Positions 11,219 through 23,099 of a stretch of 64,000 bases of DNA are shown one piece after another. The notes under the pieces were generated by a model. The model did not search any database. It saw only the letters and a program-made list of their open reading frames with translations, and was not told the DNA's origin. The stretch lies in NCBI RefSeq assembly GCF_040954645.1, contig NC_092808.1, positions 113,934,049 through 113,998,048 on the forward strand, given 5' to 3'. This stretch comes from Diabrotica undecimpunctata. Its lineage: Eukaryota > Arthropoda > Insecta > Coleoptera > Chrysomelidae. A program made the position numbers and the translations under genes. Position 1 is the first letter of the stretch; each line of letters opens with the position of its first letter.

Positions 11219-12039
11219 CCATTGTTCCTCTTCACAGTTTTTACACAACTTTATAATTTTATTTTTCACTTCCACTTATATAATATTTAAAGAATGAATT
11301 CTTACCTTTTCAACGGTATAAATCACGACGAGATCCAATACGAAAAACTATATAATTTTTTTTTTTGAAAATTGGACTGTAGCAGGAAATAATTTTCGAT
11401 CTTAACACTACGAAACTTCTCACTAAACTTTTCCGGCAAAGGAAACGAAACGGTAAAATCATCTTGCTTATGAACCAAGATAACAATGAAGGTACTGTCT
11501 GTACCTGAATAACCATTGACTTTAATTATGTAACATATTATAATATATAGACATAAACTGTAGTTTTTGTGTCTTCTATTGTTTAACATCACGAAAACAT
11601 AATCTGATTAAAATCTATTGTTGATTTGCTACATTTTAAGATATTGTATCTCTGTTTCCTATTGTTTATCAAGTTTATCAAAGAATAAAATGAAAAAATA
11701 TATATTAAAAATAATTTAATAAATATTAATAAATAATCTTAATTAGAATGTCTAATTAAAGTTTTTCTAGTATGAATATAGTTCTGTACATCTCGGTACA
11801 TCCTAAAAACTCTTATGTTAATTACCTGTCTAATATTGTGTCCGATCGTAAATGATAATTCTTATAACCCACTTTCTATTACACCTGTCTGATGGACTTA
11901 GTATTATTATGTCATGGTTGTAACACCTTCGTCAATTTTTTTACGAAAACCATTAACAAATAATGTATAATTATGAGTAGTATCTAAATTTAATGTGAAT
12001 TCTAAAACAAGTGGTATTTTATGTGGTACTAAACGTTTT

Positions 12040-12735
12040 TATCGATATTAACTTGCCGCATAGTACACACTATACAGTTTGATAATCGGTTGGTAATGTT
12101 TAGGTTCTTTATACAATGCATACTGGGATAACAATAATAAAAACAGTAAAATGTTTAAACTCAATTCTATCATGAGAATATACACATCTGAATTAATAGC
12201 GATAGTGGAAGAAGCACTAAAATATTTATCTAATATAAATCATACAAAGTTTATAATTTATAGTGACAGCAAAAGTTCTTTAAGTAAAATTAGTGCCATA
12301 ATTCCTAAATCAAAAGTAAATTACATTGAATTATATATAATAAATAAAATTAAAGAACTTCAGCAACAAGGCAAAACTTGGCAACAGTTGGCATGGATTA
12401 AAAGCCACTGTCGAATAACTCTATATGCAGAATGAGATTTAACCATTTACCATGTTACACCATCATATATGTTTAAAATGAATTTAGCTGATAGTCCACA
12501 ATGTACTTGTGGTCAGATGGGAAACCTACAACATAAAATTTTGGACTGCTCTTTTATGTCTAAAAAGGTTAATAATTTTTTAAATTCGCTGTATTCTTTG
12601 ACCGATGTCCACCATCCCATTAATTTAAATTATTTATTAAGATTAGAACACAATGAGTTTTTATATAGATTATTGTATAAACATGTTTTAGATAATAAAC
12701 TCAAATTGTAATTGTAAATATAAAGTATTTCTTTG
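12040..12735 (+). pseudogene. LINE 3' end with RNase H domain (I/R1-like)
   Basis: The frame from 12151 encodes an RNase H fold: YTSELIAIVEEALKYLS, FIIYSDSKSSL with the catalytic Asp, and AWIKSHCRI. A stop then separates it from a C-terminal stretch (12469-12711) with a zinc knuckle, CTCGQMGNLQHKILDC. RNase H plus such a knuckle points to I/R1/LOA-type LINEs rather than RTE. The RT domain is missing, so the copy is heavily 5'-truncated. It ends in an A-rich tail. Confidence 0.75.
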
Positions 12736-12749
12736 TAATTTGTTAGAAT

Positions 12750-12897
12750 ATAAAAAAAAATAAAAAAAAATAATAAAAAAAAATAATAAAAAAAGAAAAT
12801 TAAAAAAAATAAATAACAAAAATAAAATAAAAAAAATATAAGAAATAAATAATAATTTAAAAAAAATACAAAAAAATAAATAAAAATAAAAAAAAAC
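12750..12897. repeat. A-rich low-complexity tract (LINE tail)
   Basis: About 150 bp of a(n)t(n) repeats such as aaaaaaataata directly after the LINE 3' end, consistent with an expanded poly-A tail. The hydrophobic minus-strand frame across it (12630-12995) is a composition artefact. Confidence 0.85.
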
Positions 12898-13984
12898 GAG
12901 AAAAAGTGAGGAACTTGGACAGTCCTCAGTAAAGTACCTATTGAATTAAGTAGATAGCTGCAGAAGAGTTTGCTGTGGAACTCTGAGGACTTCATGACCT
13001 ATTTTATATATAAATAATTAAAAAGCACCTAATAGAAAAAAACTAGAAACAAATTACGAAAAAAAGACTATATATTAGAGATCAATACTAGTAATAGATT
13101 TAGGATAAGGTTGTATACGAAACAATGACTAATGAAAAAATGAGTAAAAATTGTAGGATTGGCGAATGGATTTAGTGTCCACAGTCATATAACATAAACA
13201 AACAACAATTATACAGTGCAGGTATAAACTTTTAAACTCCTGAACTAAGGCAACTGTTTATCGTACTTATAACGTTTCAGTGACTTTTTTTTTTAATTTT
13301 TGTAAAATTATATTAAATGCGATTATTTGGCAAGTAACACCTCATTTGGGAGTTCGATAAAAGTTCTTTTTGGATACGCTTACATAAGTATCAGTTTCAG
13401 CCAGTGGCAGGATCTAGTGTAAAGTATTGGGGTGCATACATATTATATTTAAGATATATTAATAGATAAAAACGTAGGCCTCCGCTTGTTCCCTATTTCC
13501 TTAGGCAAAATTTGTTGAGTGTCTTAAAACTGTAAAAATCTTTACTTTATTTTATTAAGAAATAACATATATATGTGACTTGGAATGTTGATGTTTTTAA
13601 ATTTTTTGTGTACATAAACTTGGGTACTAAAGTTTTTAGCCCCATATTTAGTTCATTCTTATTTCTAAATCTCCAAATAGTAAACAGGGAAACCAGTCAA
13701 GAGTATTGTTAGTAACACACCCACACAATTAATCAGTTTAGTTTAGTTTACATAAATTTTCATTTAAATGATTGTCCATAATCCCGACTTTGGCATTTTG
13801 TTACATTCGTAATTAACACATTTAGTTTACTCGTTGCAATCAAAATATGATCATTTAATATGTTCACACCACTCAAGGTAAACCGCAGGGTTATCGCGGA
13901 GATGTAGGAAGTTCGGTGGGTGAAAATTGGAGCTATGATAATTCATTGCTAGCTGAGCAGTACACTGAAGATTGCATCTCATGT
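12898..13984. other. No gene seen
   Basis: AT-rich sequence with no open frame of note, no clear repeat boundary and no RNA gene recognised. Confidence 0.5.
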
Positions 13985-14170
13985 CTCGAATTCGCAAATA
14001 TTTAAAAGAAAAATTCCCAGTGGTTGGTTGTATACCATAGTCAAAAAAACTTATAATGAAGTAAAAACTTCTTTTGTAAAATGGTATACAATTTTAAAAT
14101 TATACAAAATAGATTTATAAATTTTCACAACGTTTTCGATCCTATCAGATTATCATCATTGAAAAAAGCC
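13985..14170 (-). mobile_element. Penelope-like terminal remnant
   Basis: A short inverted pair, ttgtataccat (about 14024) and atggtatacaa (about 14082), is followed on the minus strand by a degenerate hammerhead-like layout: gatgat, a weak stem ATC/GAT, then tcgaaaacgttgtg. Flanking TTTTCA and TGAAAA can pair as stem I. The same gtataccat motif recurs at the palindrome at 17650. No coding sequence. Confidence 0.45.
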
Positions 14171-14179
14171 AATAAATAA

Positions 14180-17100
14180 GTATAGCCACTTAAAAATGAA
14201 AACAAAAGGGTAACATTTGGCTGTTAAATTGAAAATGTGATTAATACTTACATCTATAAAGTAATTGGATCTAGCCACATAATGAGGTTGGATGACCTTT
14301 AAAATTGTTACAATTTAATTTGCCTATCACATTGGGTGTCACTTGTACTTGTACTTGTAATTATAAATTACTTATAGGGGGTTAAAAGGCGGAACTAAAC
14401 AATTACTGGGCTGGAGATAGGGTAAGAAGCAAATAAACTAAGACGTTTGCGAACGGCTACTCTTGTCTTAGTTGGAGAGCTGGTCCGTGAATAAAGGTTT
14501 CTTTATTTGAAAGACTGGAAGTGGTACCTACAAAAAAAAATAAAAAAAATACTTACAGAAATTTCCTGGGCAACAAACACAAGAAGATACCTAAACTATT
14601 TTTATTGGACGCCGTTAAAAAATCCTCTTGCTGGATAGAAAGAAATACTTTTCTTTCCTAAAAAATTTTTAAGGATAAAAATCCTTTTAAAGGAAATAAT
14701 CTTAAACTATTGGTTTAAAGAGAAACATTACATATTCTTGATTATTTTACGTTAACAGTTATTACAAATAAAATTATAAAAATAAAAATTTATCAACAAA
14801 CCTTACATTGGCGCTATTTGTAGCAATTTAAACATTGAGTTTTGGTTTAACCTTTAAACAAAACAGAATTTAAAAGTTTGGTTATGTACCAAATGACAGA
14901 AAAGGAGAATATTGACTATCATAGGTCGAAATGAAATATCAAACTTTTTTGAATTATTAAGTATTATTAACTTTATTTAAAAGAAATATGAAATATGACA
15001 ATTAGCTAATCCACAAAACTTATAATTTTATTTATTTATATATTTTTTTAAATTTCTTATAAAAGCAAATCTTTGTATATTAATGAAAAATGTTTGTTCC
15101 AGTAAAAATGCTTACTGGCTGTGAGGCAAGGTTTTCCTTTTAAATTATTAAGAAAGTTTATTACCTTGGAATTGAATACAAGTCAAATATACTGTCCCAC
15201 ACAAGCTGAAAATGATCTGGGTGTACCCATGAAGACACCAAATGTACAAATCTTGGGGAGGTCAAACACTAAATTGGGCTTCAGACTACTTCAGGCTGAT
15301 TAATTCTTACGTAAAACCATGTGGACTTCTTAAAGCGTTGGAAACGTTATGTTTTAAAACTCTCCTCATGGACTACTGTATCCAACAGAACGGTGATTAA
15401 CTAACTCACTGAACAAAGACTGCCAAATAGCATTTTGAGTTTAAATTCACCTCTTAACTCACGAAATTAAGCAAAAAATTTGCCGGTTTTAAAAACTATT
15501 TGCCGAGATCTTATCTCTCGATTCCAAACTGCTTCTCCTAACTGCTAGTACACTTTACACTATGACAAAAAACGAATAACGAATAATCATAACGAATTTT
15601 GACAAAATCCGGAACCAAAACAATGAAACCGGCAGACTTTGCAGCTGTTCCACCGAGAGTGATCTCATCCTTAATAATCTTTCTCTTCTCCACATTACTT
15701 TCCCACTAACCTAAGTGGAAAATGTTCATATTTAGTTGACGCGTAATATCCAAGCGGGATTAAGATAAAAAGAAATAAATTTGTGTTATTATAAACAGAC
15801 TAAAAATGTTTATATTATCAATCTTAGCGACACAAAAAGATTGAGAATATTTTTCGGTGTTTACTTTCTTTAAGGAATTACTTTCTTTAGGGAAACGTAC
15901 AAAATCCTATAAATCCTCGAAAAAGGACCTTACGCCCTGAGTGGCAAAACCAACTGCTGTTTACTTCCTTCTGTCAAAGCTCAAAAACATAAGTAAGAAA
16001 TAATATTTTTGAATTCACCAAGAACCTAAATTCAAGTTCAAACCTTGTTCTATAATTTTCCGATAAGTATTTTGGGCTTTTTTCATTTTAAAACATTGTT
16101 TTTTAATCGTTAATGAAGCGCTTATGACAGGACGCGCGCTGGGGCTGCGACATGTTTAAGAGAGGAACAAGATATCTGACGCACGTTTTTGCGCGTTTTA
16201 ATTCTCATTATACAAATAAGTGCCCGCACTGCCATACGCGCTTCATAAATAACTAAAAAAAATGTTTTAAAATAAAATAAGACCAGAATTTTTATCGGAA
16301 GCCGATAGAAGAATTCTTGAGCTAAAATTTAGGCTATTGATGAGTTTAAAAATATTATTTTTTAATTGTGTTTTTGAGCCTTAAAATTCATCATTTTGCA
16401 TTTTGGTCAGTTTTAAATTACTTATAACTCGAAAACGACCAACTTTAGAGAAAATTCACAACAGACCTTCACAATGATCCAAAAAATCTAAAAAAATTGT
16501 TCAGACCGAAAAATTTGATCGTTACAATTCGTTTAAAAATTGTTTAAAAAAAGTTGATCGTTACAATTCGTTTAAAAATTGTTTAAAAAAATTTGAACAA
16601 CTTTTGGCCTGAGCAACCTCTTGAACCTTATTTTGGGGTATCTCATGAAAGTGGTTATGCAAAATAAATCTCACGATAATATTTTTCGCGTTGTCCAACT
16701 CATGAATTATTGAAATGTGTAAAGTCTCAGCTAGATTGACCAAATATTTTGTTTTATTTAATTTTTTTATCCCGAAGGGCGATTATTTAAACAACTGTAC
16801 TTGTCCAAACAATGACTCAACAATATTTTATCCAAATTGTTATTAAAAAACCGTTTGAAAAAAAGCTGACTTTTTAGCTTATAAACGTTTACATTTAAAC
16901 TTTATTATTTTTTTATACCACGTACTTGTAAATAGGCTCTAAGTTTTATGATCAAATATATAGATGGCATATTTATACAGAGAAGGCTCAAACAGTTACA
17001 GCCCGTTAAAGGGAACGTACTCGTAAAATATCGCCACGTCAAGAGAGAACTTTCCGAGCTCTGTTTTTATAGAATGGAACTTTAAATTGAAGCGCACCCT

Positions 17101-17570
17101 TCATTTCACTTTCCGGAAAACGAAAAATCATAAAATCCCGAAAAAATCAATAAGTTAAATTTTTTCATAAAAAAAGTGAATTTCGTAAGAAATATTTAAA
17201 TTATATTAATTAATGTATATTATTTATATTAAATTAAAGTAAATTATTATAAATTACCCGCAAAAATAAGGGTTTTTGCAATTATCTCGGTCAATTGTTC
17301 ATGTATTTGATTAATTAAGAAACTCGCCAATTTAAGAACTTTTTAAGATATAAAACTTTTATTTGAACTATTTTTCTCTACAACTTATAAAAACCGTTTT
17401 ATAGGCAAAAAAATGTTTTCACTTTTTATGATTGTTAAAAAAAAACAAAGCGAAATCAGGTATACGTCTTCAAGAATTTGTCATCATTACTTGAAATACA
17501 GTAAAATACTTGTTTAAGTTGTTTATTTATCCTGTTTTCATCCGACTTAAAAATAAAATTATTTTATTTT
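14180..17570. other. Mostly featureless AT-rich stretch
   Basis: Frames at 15121-15303 and 16561-16743 are open for about 60 codons, but neither shows a recognisable domain. They are probably chance. Apart from the 39-bp tandem duplication at 16515, I see no supported feature. Confidence 0.4.
16515..16592. repeat. 39-bp tandem duplication
   Basis: The unit ttgatcgttacaattcgttt plus aaaaattgtttaaaaaaa occurs twice head to tail, nearly identical, with a 39-bp period. Recent local duplication. Confidence 0.9.
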
Positions 17571-17672
17571 AGGAGAGTTTTTAGGCCCTCTACTTTTTGA
17601 TGTACTTTAAACGTAAAACGTTACAATCCACAAGGAAACTAAGTTCCTGTAGTTGGCTGTATACCATGTAAT

Positions 17673-17817
17673 AAAAAGTTTTCCAATAAAATCCTTTATA
17701 AAAAGGTATATAAAAAAAACCCAGTCGGGCTATGTTAAAAAGACAGTCTTTTTTAACATAGCCCGACTGGGTTTTTTTTTATACCTTTTTAAAAAGGATT
17801 TTATTGGAAAACTTTTT
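17673..17817. repeat. 145-bp near-perfect palindrome
   Basis: Two arms of about 70 bp are almost exact reverse complements: aaaaagttttccaataaaat through cccagtcgggctatgtt, and its complement aacatagcccgactggg through attttattggaaaacttttt. The centre is a few bases at aagacagtctt (about 17740-17750). Such perfect arms imply recent inverted duplication or a hairpin-ended element. It contains the gtataccat motif shared with the PLE remnant at 14024 on its left edge. Confidence 0.9.
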
Positions 17818-17996
17818 AAAACGTTACACTTGTCATGCGCATTGAGAAGGAAATAAGGGATATCGTTTTTACTTAAAATCGTTTTTGAATGCTTTCAGAA
17901 ATTACGCTAACACAAATTAACGTTAATTGACATTTGACAAACGTAACCTATAAAACGGCAGTTCGATAACCTATTTTATTTGAAGCATTTGCCATA

Positions 17997-18275
17997 ATGA
18001 AAGAATGTATTCAAAATATATTAAGACGACGAAAACACGGAGAACTAATAGATTAAAATTTGATAAGAGGCTTAATTCTTCACAATATTTTTGATCCTGT
18101 AATACCTTTTGCATCAAGACCACATTTTGTGTTGGAAACATTTAAAGAAAAATATGGTGAATTAAATTTTCGATTTAAGAAAAGGGATATTCCTCGACTA
18201 ACTCGATCCTTACGTATTCCAAATCATATGACATTTAGCTCATATGACTTTTTTTTTCGTTTTTTTACGATTTAG
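17997..18275 (+). pseudogene. Harbinger-like transposase N-terminal fragment
   Basis: From ATG 17997 the frame reads MKECIQNILRRRKHGELID, hits one TAA, and continues open with HFVLETFKEKYGELNFRFKK and RDIPRLTRSLRIPNHMTFSS before running into low-complexity TTT and a stop. The block FRFKK..IPRL...L.IP resembles the N-terminal region of HARBI1-like DDE transposases of insects and cnidarians. The catalytic domain is absent. Family recognition is from memory of the motif, so moderate. Confidence 0.45.
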
Positions 18276-18839
18276 ATATATGGCATTTGACAACATTACA
18301 AATATGTAGGTAATTCCTTAATAACGTGACCCTTATTTCTACCTAAATAAGGGAATACCTTATCCGCTAATAAAGTAATCCATTATTTTTCTGTTAATGC
18401 GCATGAGCAGAATAACGTATAACGTTTAACGTTACTGAAATAAGGGGCTTAAAAACTCTCTAATACTAATTTTCTTTAATCTATCTGGATTGCTATTTCA
18501 TTCCATTAAAAACACTGTATAAGATCTGGTTATTCAGCTTTTTTATAGCTTTTTTCTGTTTCGCTTTTAGTTAATACCATAAATAAGTATAAGTATTTAG
18601 GATATTTTTGATATTTATCCTCTACACGTGAACCTTTTGCCGAAAATTTACAATTTGCACCATATGTGCTTTTTTGTCGCACAATTTGACGAAAATCTAA
18701 AAAAAAAAATATAGAAAACCATTTGAACTTACGAAAATATTAACAGTAATGATCACCACAATAATAAACAAGTAAGTTGATCAAGGATTTCGATAAATAA
18801 AGAAAATTAAAGTAGTTGGACATGCCAAATTTATTTCAA

Positions 18840-19215
18840 AAAGAAGACGTTCGATCAATGTGTGCTTCCAGTCATCGAACTGAACAACCTTCCTAACTCA
18901 GGCCACAGCAACCAAACTTAGAGTTGCATAAAGAAGAATATAATGCGCTACTTGAACTGACTCTCAGAGACAGGGTTCTAAACGAAGAAACAAGAAGAAT
19001 GACATGTGTTACAGATATCATAGAGCGCATGGCATGGCTGAAGTGCAACTGGGTGGGCCATATGGCCAGAATGAATTACGGGCTGTGGACCGAAAAATTT
19101 ACAGTTTGGAGACCACGAGCAGATAGAAGAAACAGAGGTAGATCATCTACACGATGGACAGACGACGCGCAACGTCAAGAGAATCGGTGGGAATTGATGA
19201 AATGATGATAAAAGT
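18840..19215 (+). pseudogene. LINE C-terminal fragment (GATGAT-tailed family)
   Basis: Reads KKTFDQCVLPVI, then after a frame change ELTLRDRVLNEETRRMTCVT, WLKCNWVGHMARM and WRPRADRRNRGRSSTRWTDD, the conserved C-terminal region of an RTE-like LINE. It matches the copies at 31966 and 32908 in family. It ends in gatgaaatgatgataaaa, fitting the GATGAT-type 3' tail. Only about 370 bp survives. Confidence 0.75.
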
Positions 19216-19235
19216 GGTTATACTTTTTGATATAC

Positions 19236-19520
19236 TTGAGGAAGTGTGGACAGCATTACGAGAGAAAGGAATAAATTAGCTACAAGGAGGTGTTCAACAA
19301 TGCAAAAACTACTTAGTCACACCATGAAAATGTGGGAGAGAGTAATTGATAAATCAAATTATGAAAAATCAAAATATTTGAATCTTTTTTTGAATTTGTG
19401 CAGGACAAACTACCAACACATGCCATTTTCGTTAAAAGGCAGCTGATAGAAAAATGTGGGAATAAATATATAAACATAGAAAAAAAAGACTTAAGACCAG
19501 AAGACTAAAGATATTTACAA
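19236..19520 (+). pseudogene. Unassigned coding-like remnant
   Basis: Read with one frame change the strand gives RERNKLATRRCSTMQKLLSH, KMWERVIDKSNYEKSKYLNL and LPTHAIFVKRQLIEKCGNKY. Codon usage and residue mix look protein-like, but I recognise no domain. It follows the LINE tail directly and may be part of the pre-insertion sequence. From here to 22590 I see no other supported feature. Confidence 0.3.
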
Positions 19521-19559
19521 TCAATTTTATGTGAAGATAAGATTGCATCAAAACTGAAT

Positions 19560-22500
19560 ACTTCATCATTATTTCTTCTTATTATTGTGAAATTAGATAA
19601 CAGGTAAACTTAAAAATAACATTCCATGGTGTTTAGTGTATAGCTTCATCGACCAGCTCACTTTTATCTGGTTCGGCTGGAGTTGACAGTTAGATAAAAG
19701 GATATATCAGGATTTGGCACTGACAGATACTGTGTTAGGACTTTTCGTACGTTACTGCTATTAAGCAGAATACGTTGAGCCGTGAGACACTTCGAAACTC
19801 CTGCTTAGAAGAGGCTAACTTATCTCACATCCCCGCTACTGCTACAGTAATCTCTTCAATAGAAGCTCAGTAAGCCTACTCAGACTAAAACTGAAAGGCA
19901 TTCCAATAATTTAGTTTAATACGGTTTGTGTATTTCCAGAATAAACATTTTAATCTCATTTCTGTACAAAATCCGTTCCAAATGTTATTCCTTTGAGATT
20001 TAGATTGATATTGATTTAATTTTTATAATTAAATGTTTTATTAACTAACGCTAACAAAATAAAATATCCATTTCTCTGTTTTATTTAAAATTTAATCTTA
20101 CCTTCTTATATTTTAATGGTAGTCCGTATCTGCATTAGTTTGTACTGGGCCCACATCTAGCCCAACAAACATTTCCGTGAAAAATGAACAACGTAATTAT
20201 AAATGCTGGCGGCACATCGGGTGAAAACATTTATGGAATTCGCAATGCTAATAATATAATTTAATCTTGACTGTTAAGCAATATAAATATTTTTAAGAAA
20301 TTTAGCGTCCCCAGAATGCGTAATCCACGTTAGATTTACGACCATCAGTTAAAAACTAGTTTTTTTACCATATACGGTATACTTTTAGAAAAGAGAAAAA
20401 CCGTTGGTGTTGTGGTTAAGTCAATATTTATTTAGCAACTTGATGGCAGGAGGAGCGGTGGGTGATGAATAAATTTAACACATTAAATTACAAGATTAAA
20501 GCAGTTTATTAGTTCCAATAACTTAATGGTCAAATAAATTATAAAAAATGTAAGTATTGATGCAAAAGTTACATAGCGCCAATATTATTTATAATCTAAG
20601 CATTTTTAGGTAAAAAATCAAGTTCTGTTAACAATTTCACCATATTGAAGTTGAAATATCTTCTTGATACTTTTTATATGTTTATTATCAAATATAAATT
20701 TATAGTACCCTTCACATTTGTTTTATAGGTAATTATTCTGGTATTTACTTATAGTTAGATACAAAAAGTTCTCATTTAATAGACTTTTATTTATAATTAC
20801 CATTAATAATAATACAAAAACTAAGATACAACTTACTTAAGATTGCCTGTAGGCTGTAAAAATGTCGAGCTATATAAAAATTTTGATTTCGTTTGCCGAT
20901 TCATTTTAACGGCTTTATTTTAGATGAGGCGTCTTAGATTATCTGTGATTTTAAAAAACGAATGTAGTCCAAGCCGTAGAGACAAAATAAATGAGTTCGA
21001 GCATTAATAAGTGAATTTTTAAAACCAGCACAGCGTTTTAAAGGAAAATGCCTGGAGTAACCAAAACTGAAGTGTTTGCAAATCCAAACTGTTCGTTATA
21101 TTTTTTTATGGTACTTTTAAGGTACAAAAAAACGATGTTTTTATTATTATATTATTATAGTATTTTTATTGTATCAAATCAGTATCTTAGGGTAAAATTA
21201 ACAAAATATTAAATGAAAGTACATAAAAAAGCTTTAATTTGACCTATACTACATTTAATTGGACCCAATAGTTTATGCAAAATTAAGGATTGAGAGTCCG
21301 AAAATGTGAATTTTTTGTCATTTTTAAATTAATAACACTATAAGTTTTCTTCCTGTTTTTGTGTAACATCAACAATTAGTTTTTAGGGTTATGACAACGG
21401 TGTCAAATATCTTGTGTCATGTGTCATGTATTGTATTGTTTATGAGAGGACCCTTGAACGCGTTGGACGTGCTCTTTTATAAATATTAAGTAGTGACATA
21501 AAATGTTTAAAAAATGCAAGTGTTAATCATAGTAAGACAATTTATCTAAAATTCATGCTTACATTTTTATTTATAATTTTTAGTGTATTGATTTGTGTAC
21601 TAGGATATATCTTATTTTATTCTATTTATTCTCTATTTTTAAGTTTTACATCTACATGATTTCTATTATTTCTTATTTATGGCTTTGAAGTAGGAGCGAC
21701 TTTTTCGTTATAAACTTAATAAGCTACAGCTCTCCCTATAAAATACGCACATTTTAAACTAATTGATTCTTATAGCTGAAGTAAAGACAAATAATATTAA
21801 AAAAGTTTTTTACGAATAAAAGAAGTGGAGTTAGCTTAATTTGTTTAAAAAATCACAGCTTCTGTATTTATAACAATTAAGAATTAAAATTGGTACCATT
21901 TAACAGTTAGAGGTCTATATTTGATAAGGATATTATTTTTAGTTCTAAAAAACCGCTATTTATAGTAAAAAACATGAGTAAAGTGGACTGTTTTGGACCA
22001 ATTTCGCTTTATTTTTATTTGGGGTAGCGAAGAATTTTGTGAGCATGGCGATATTTTTTTGGTTGCGATTTACGCTTTAGTGACTATTAAAATGTCTTTT
22101 TTAAATTACTCTTAATCATCTTTATTTTACACAATATATGACATATTCGCACCTTGAGAAGAAGACTGTCCCAATTCAAAATATATCATTTTACAAGACA
22201 GACATTTTATTGTTTGAAGCAAAATGTAAAATCCAATACCTAGATATTGATTTGTTTTATCTGATATAAATAGGAAACAACATCCTACATAAAAGTAAGT
22301 TTTAGTATTTTATAAAAATATATTTTTAAAGAATTATACACATTATTGTGACTTGGTATTTTTTTTTTTTCAAAAAGAGTTCTATTTTTTGATTTTGGTA
22401 GAGGTACTCAAAATAACTCCGATTATTGTGGTTGTTTATTATTAATTTTTTAAACTTATAGATCAAGATTTTCCTATAATAAAACACAGTAGCATAATTA

Positions 22501-22590
22501 ACGAACATTTATTAAGTTACAGCTGAGTACAAATAAAAAGCTTGGTTCTACTTAAATAATTTTTTTCGCTGAATTTAAAACTGAAATAAT
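19560..22590. other. No gene seen
   Basis: Three kilobases of AT-rich sequence with only short chance frames. No RNA gene or complete repeat element was recognised by eye. Confidence 0.45.
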
Positions 22591-22591
22591 T

Positions 22592-22733
22592 ATTACTAAT
22601 ATTAAATAGCATTAGCATAGCATAGCAATAACAATAATTAAATTTCATCCTAGCAGGATGAAATTGATTACTAATATTAAATAGCATTAGCATAGCATAG
22701 CAATAACAATAATTAAATTTCATCCTAGCAGGA
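22592..22733. repeat. 75-bp-period exact tandem duplication
   Basis: A 67-bp unit starting attactaatattaaatagca and ending catcctagcagga occurs twice (22592-22658 and 22667-22733), separated by tgaaattg. The end of unit one with the spacer forms a hairpin, aatttcatcc/ggatgaaatt. No mismatch was seen between units. Confidence 0.95.
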
Positions 22734-22749
22734 ATTATCAGAGCATGGT

Positions 22750-22850
22750 AAGGAAGCCCTAAACGTGAAAACAAATATTTTCCATTAGGAAAGCCACAAT
22801 AGAATGTCTTCGATTTGGACGCTATAGCGACATCTGATAGTAAATTTCGA
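22750..22850. repeat. Fragment of the repeat family that carries the hammerhead at 53330
   Basis: aacgtgaaaa, the tract ttcca/ttagga, then cacaatagaatgtcttcg and tttggacgctatagcgac align block by block with 53399-53480 (aacgtgaaaa..., aacaataaaatggcttcg, aaatggacgcaatagtgac). The ribozyme portion is absent here. Similarity was judged by eye over about 100 bp. Confidence 0.6.
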
Positions 22851-23099
22851 AAGAAGAAATCCGAAGATTTTTATTAACGGAACCAAAATTCAGATTTTTG
22901 CTTTAATATGTGCCTTCTAGAAATTTGCAAGGCAAAACAAACAATGCTAAAATATGTAATTAATTATTATTGTTTGAGAAAGCATATTGGATGTAAGAAA
23001 AAAGTCTTCATTGACTTCATCTAGCAATTGTTTATATCAGCTGAATTTAAAATCGGTAAAAACTGATAAAAATTGTGATACTGTTTATTTATTATATTA

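Larger units (their letters stand above)
17573..18466 (+). mobile_element. PIF/Harbinger-like element, internally rearranged
   Basis: Outer ends ggagagtttttaggccc (17573) and ggggcttaaaaactctc (about 18448-18464) are imperfect inverted repeats. Inside lie a second imperfect inverted pair (acgttacac and atgcgcatt near 17820; aatgcgcat and gtataacgtt near 18395-18430), a 145-bp palindrome and a transposase N-terminal fragment. Flanking TTA/TAA could be a 3-bp target duplication but the two do not match exactly. Superfamily is inferred from the ORF style and end layout. Confidence 0.45.

Noticed and set aside
11276..11310. Possible 5' intron donor (aaaggtaagaat on the minus strand) upstream of the piggyBac transposase
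   Set aside because: The match to a donor is good but no acceptor or upstream exon could be supported.
11406..11520. Possible right terminal repeat of the first piggyBac
   Set aside because: ttaacac and gactttaa occur but do not extend to match the caccctaacagtc end.
12630..12995. Minus-strand hydrophobic frame rich in Phe and Tyr
   Set aside because: Antisense of the A-rich LINE tail and LINE C-terminus; composition artefact.
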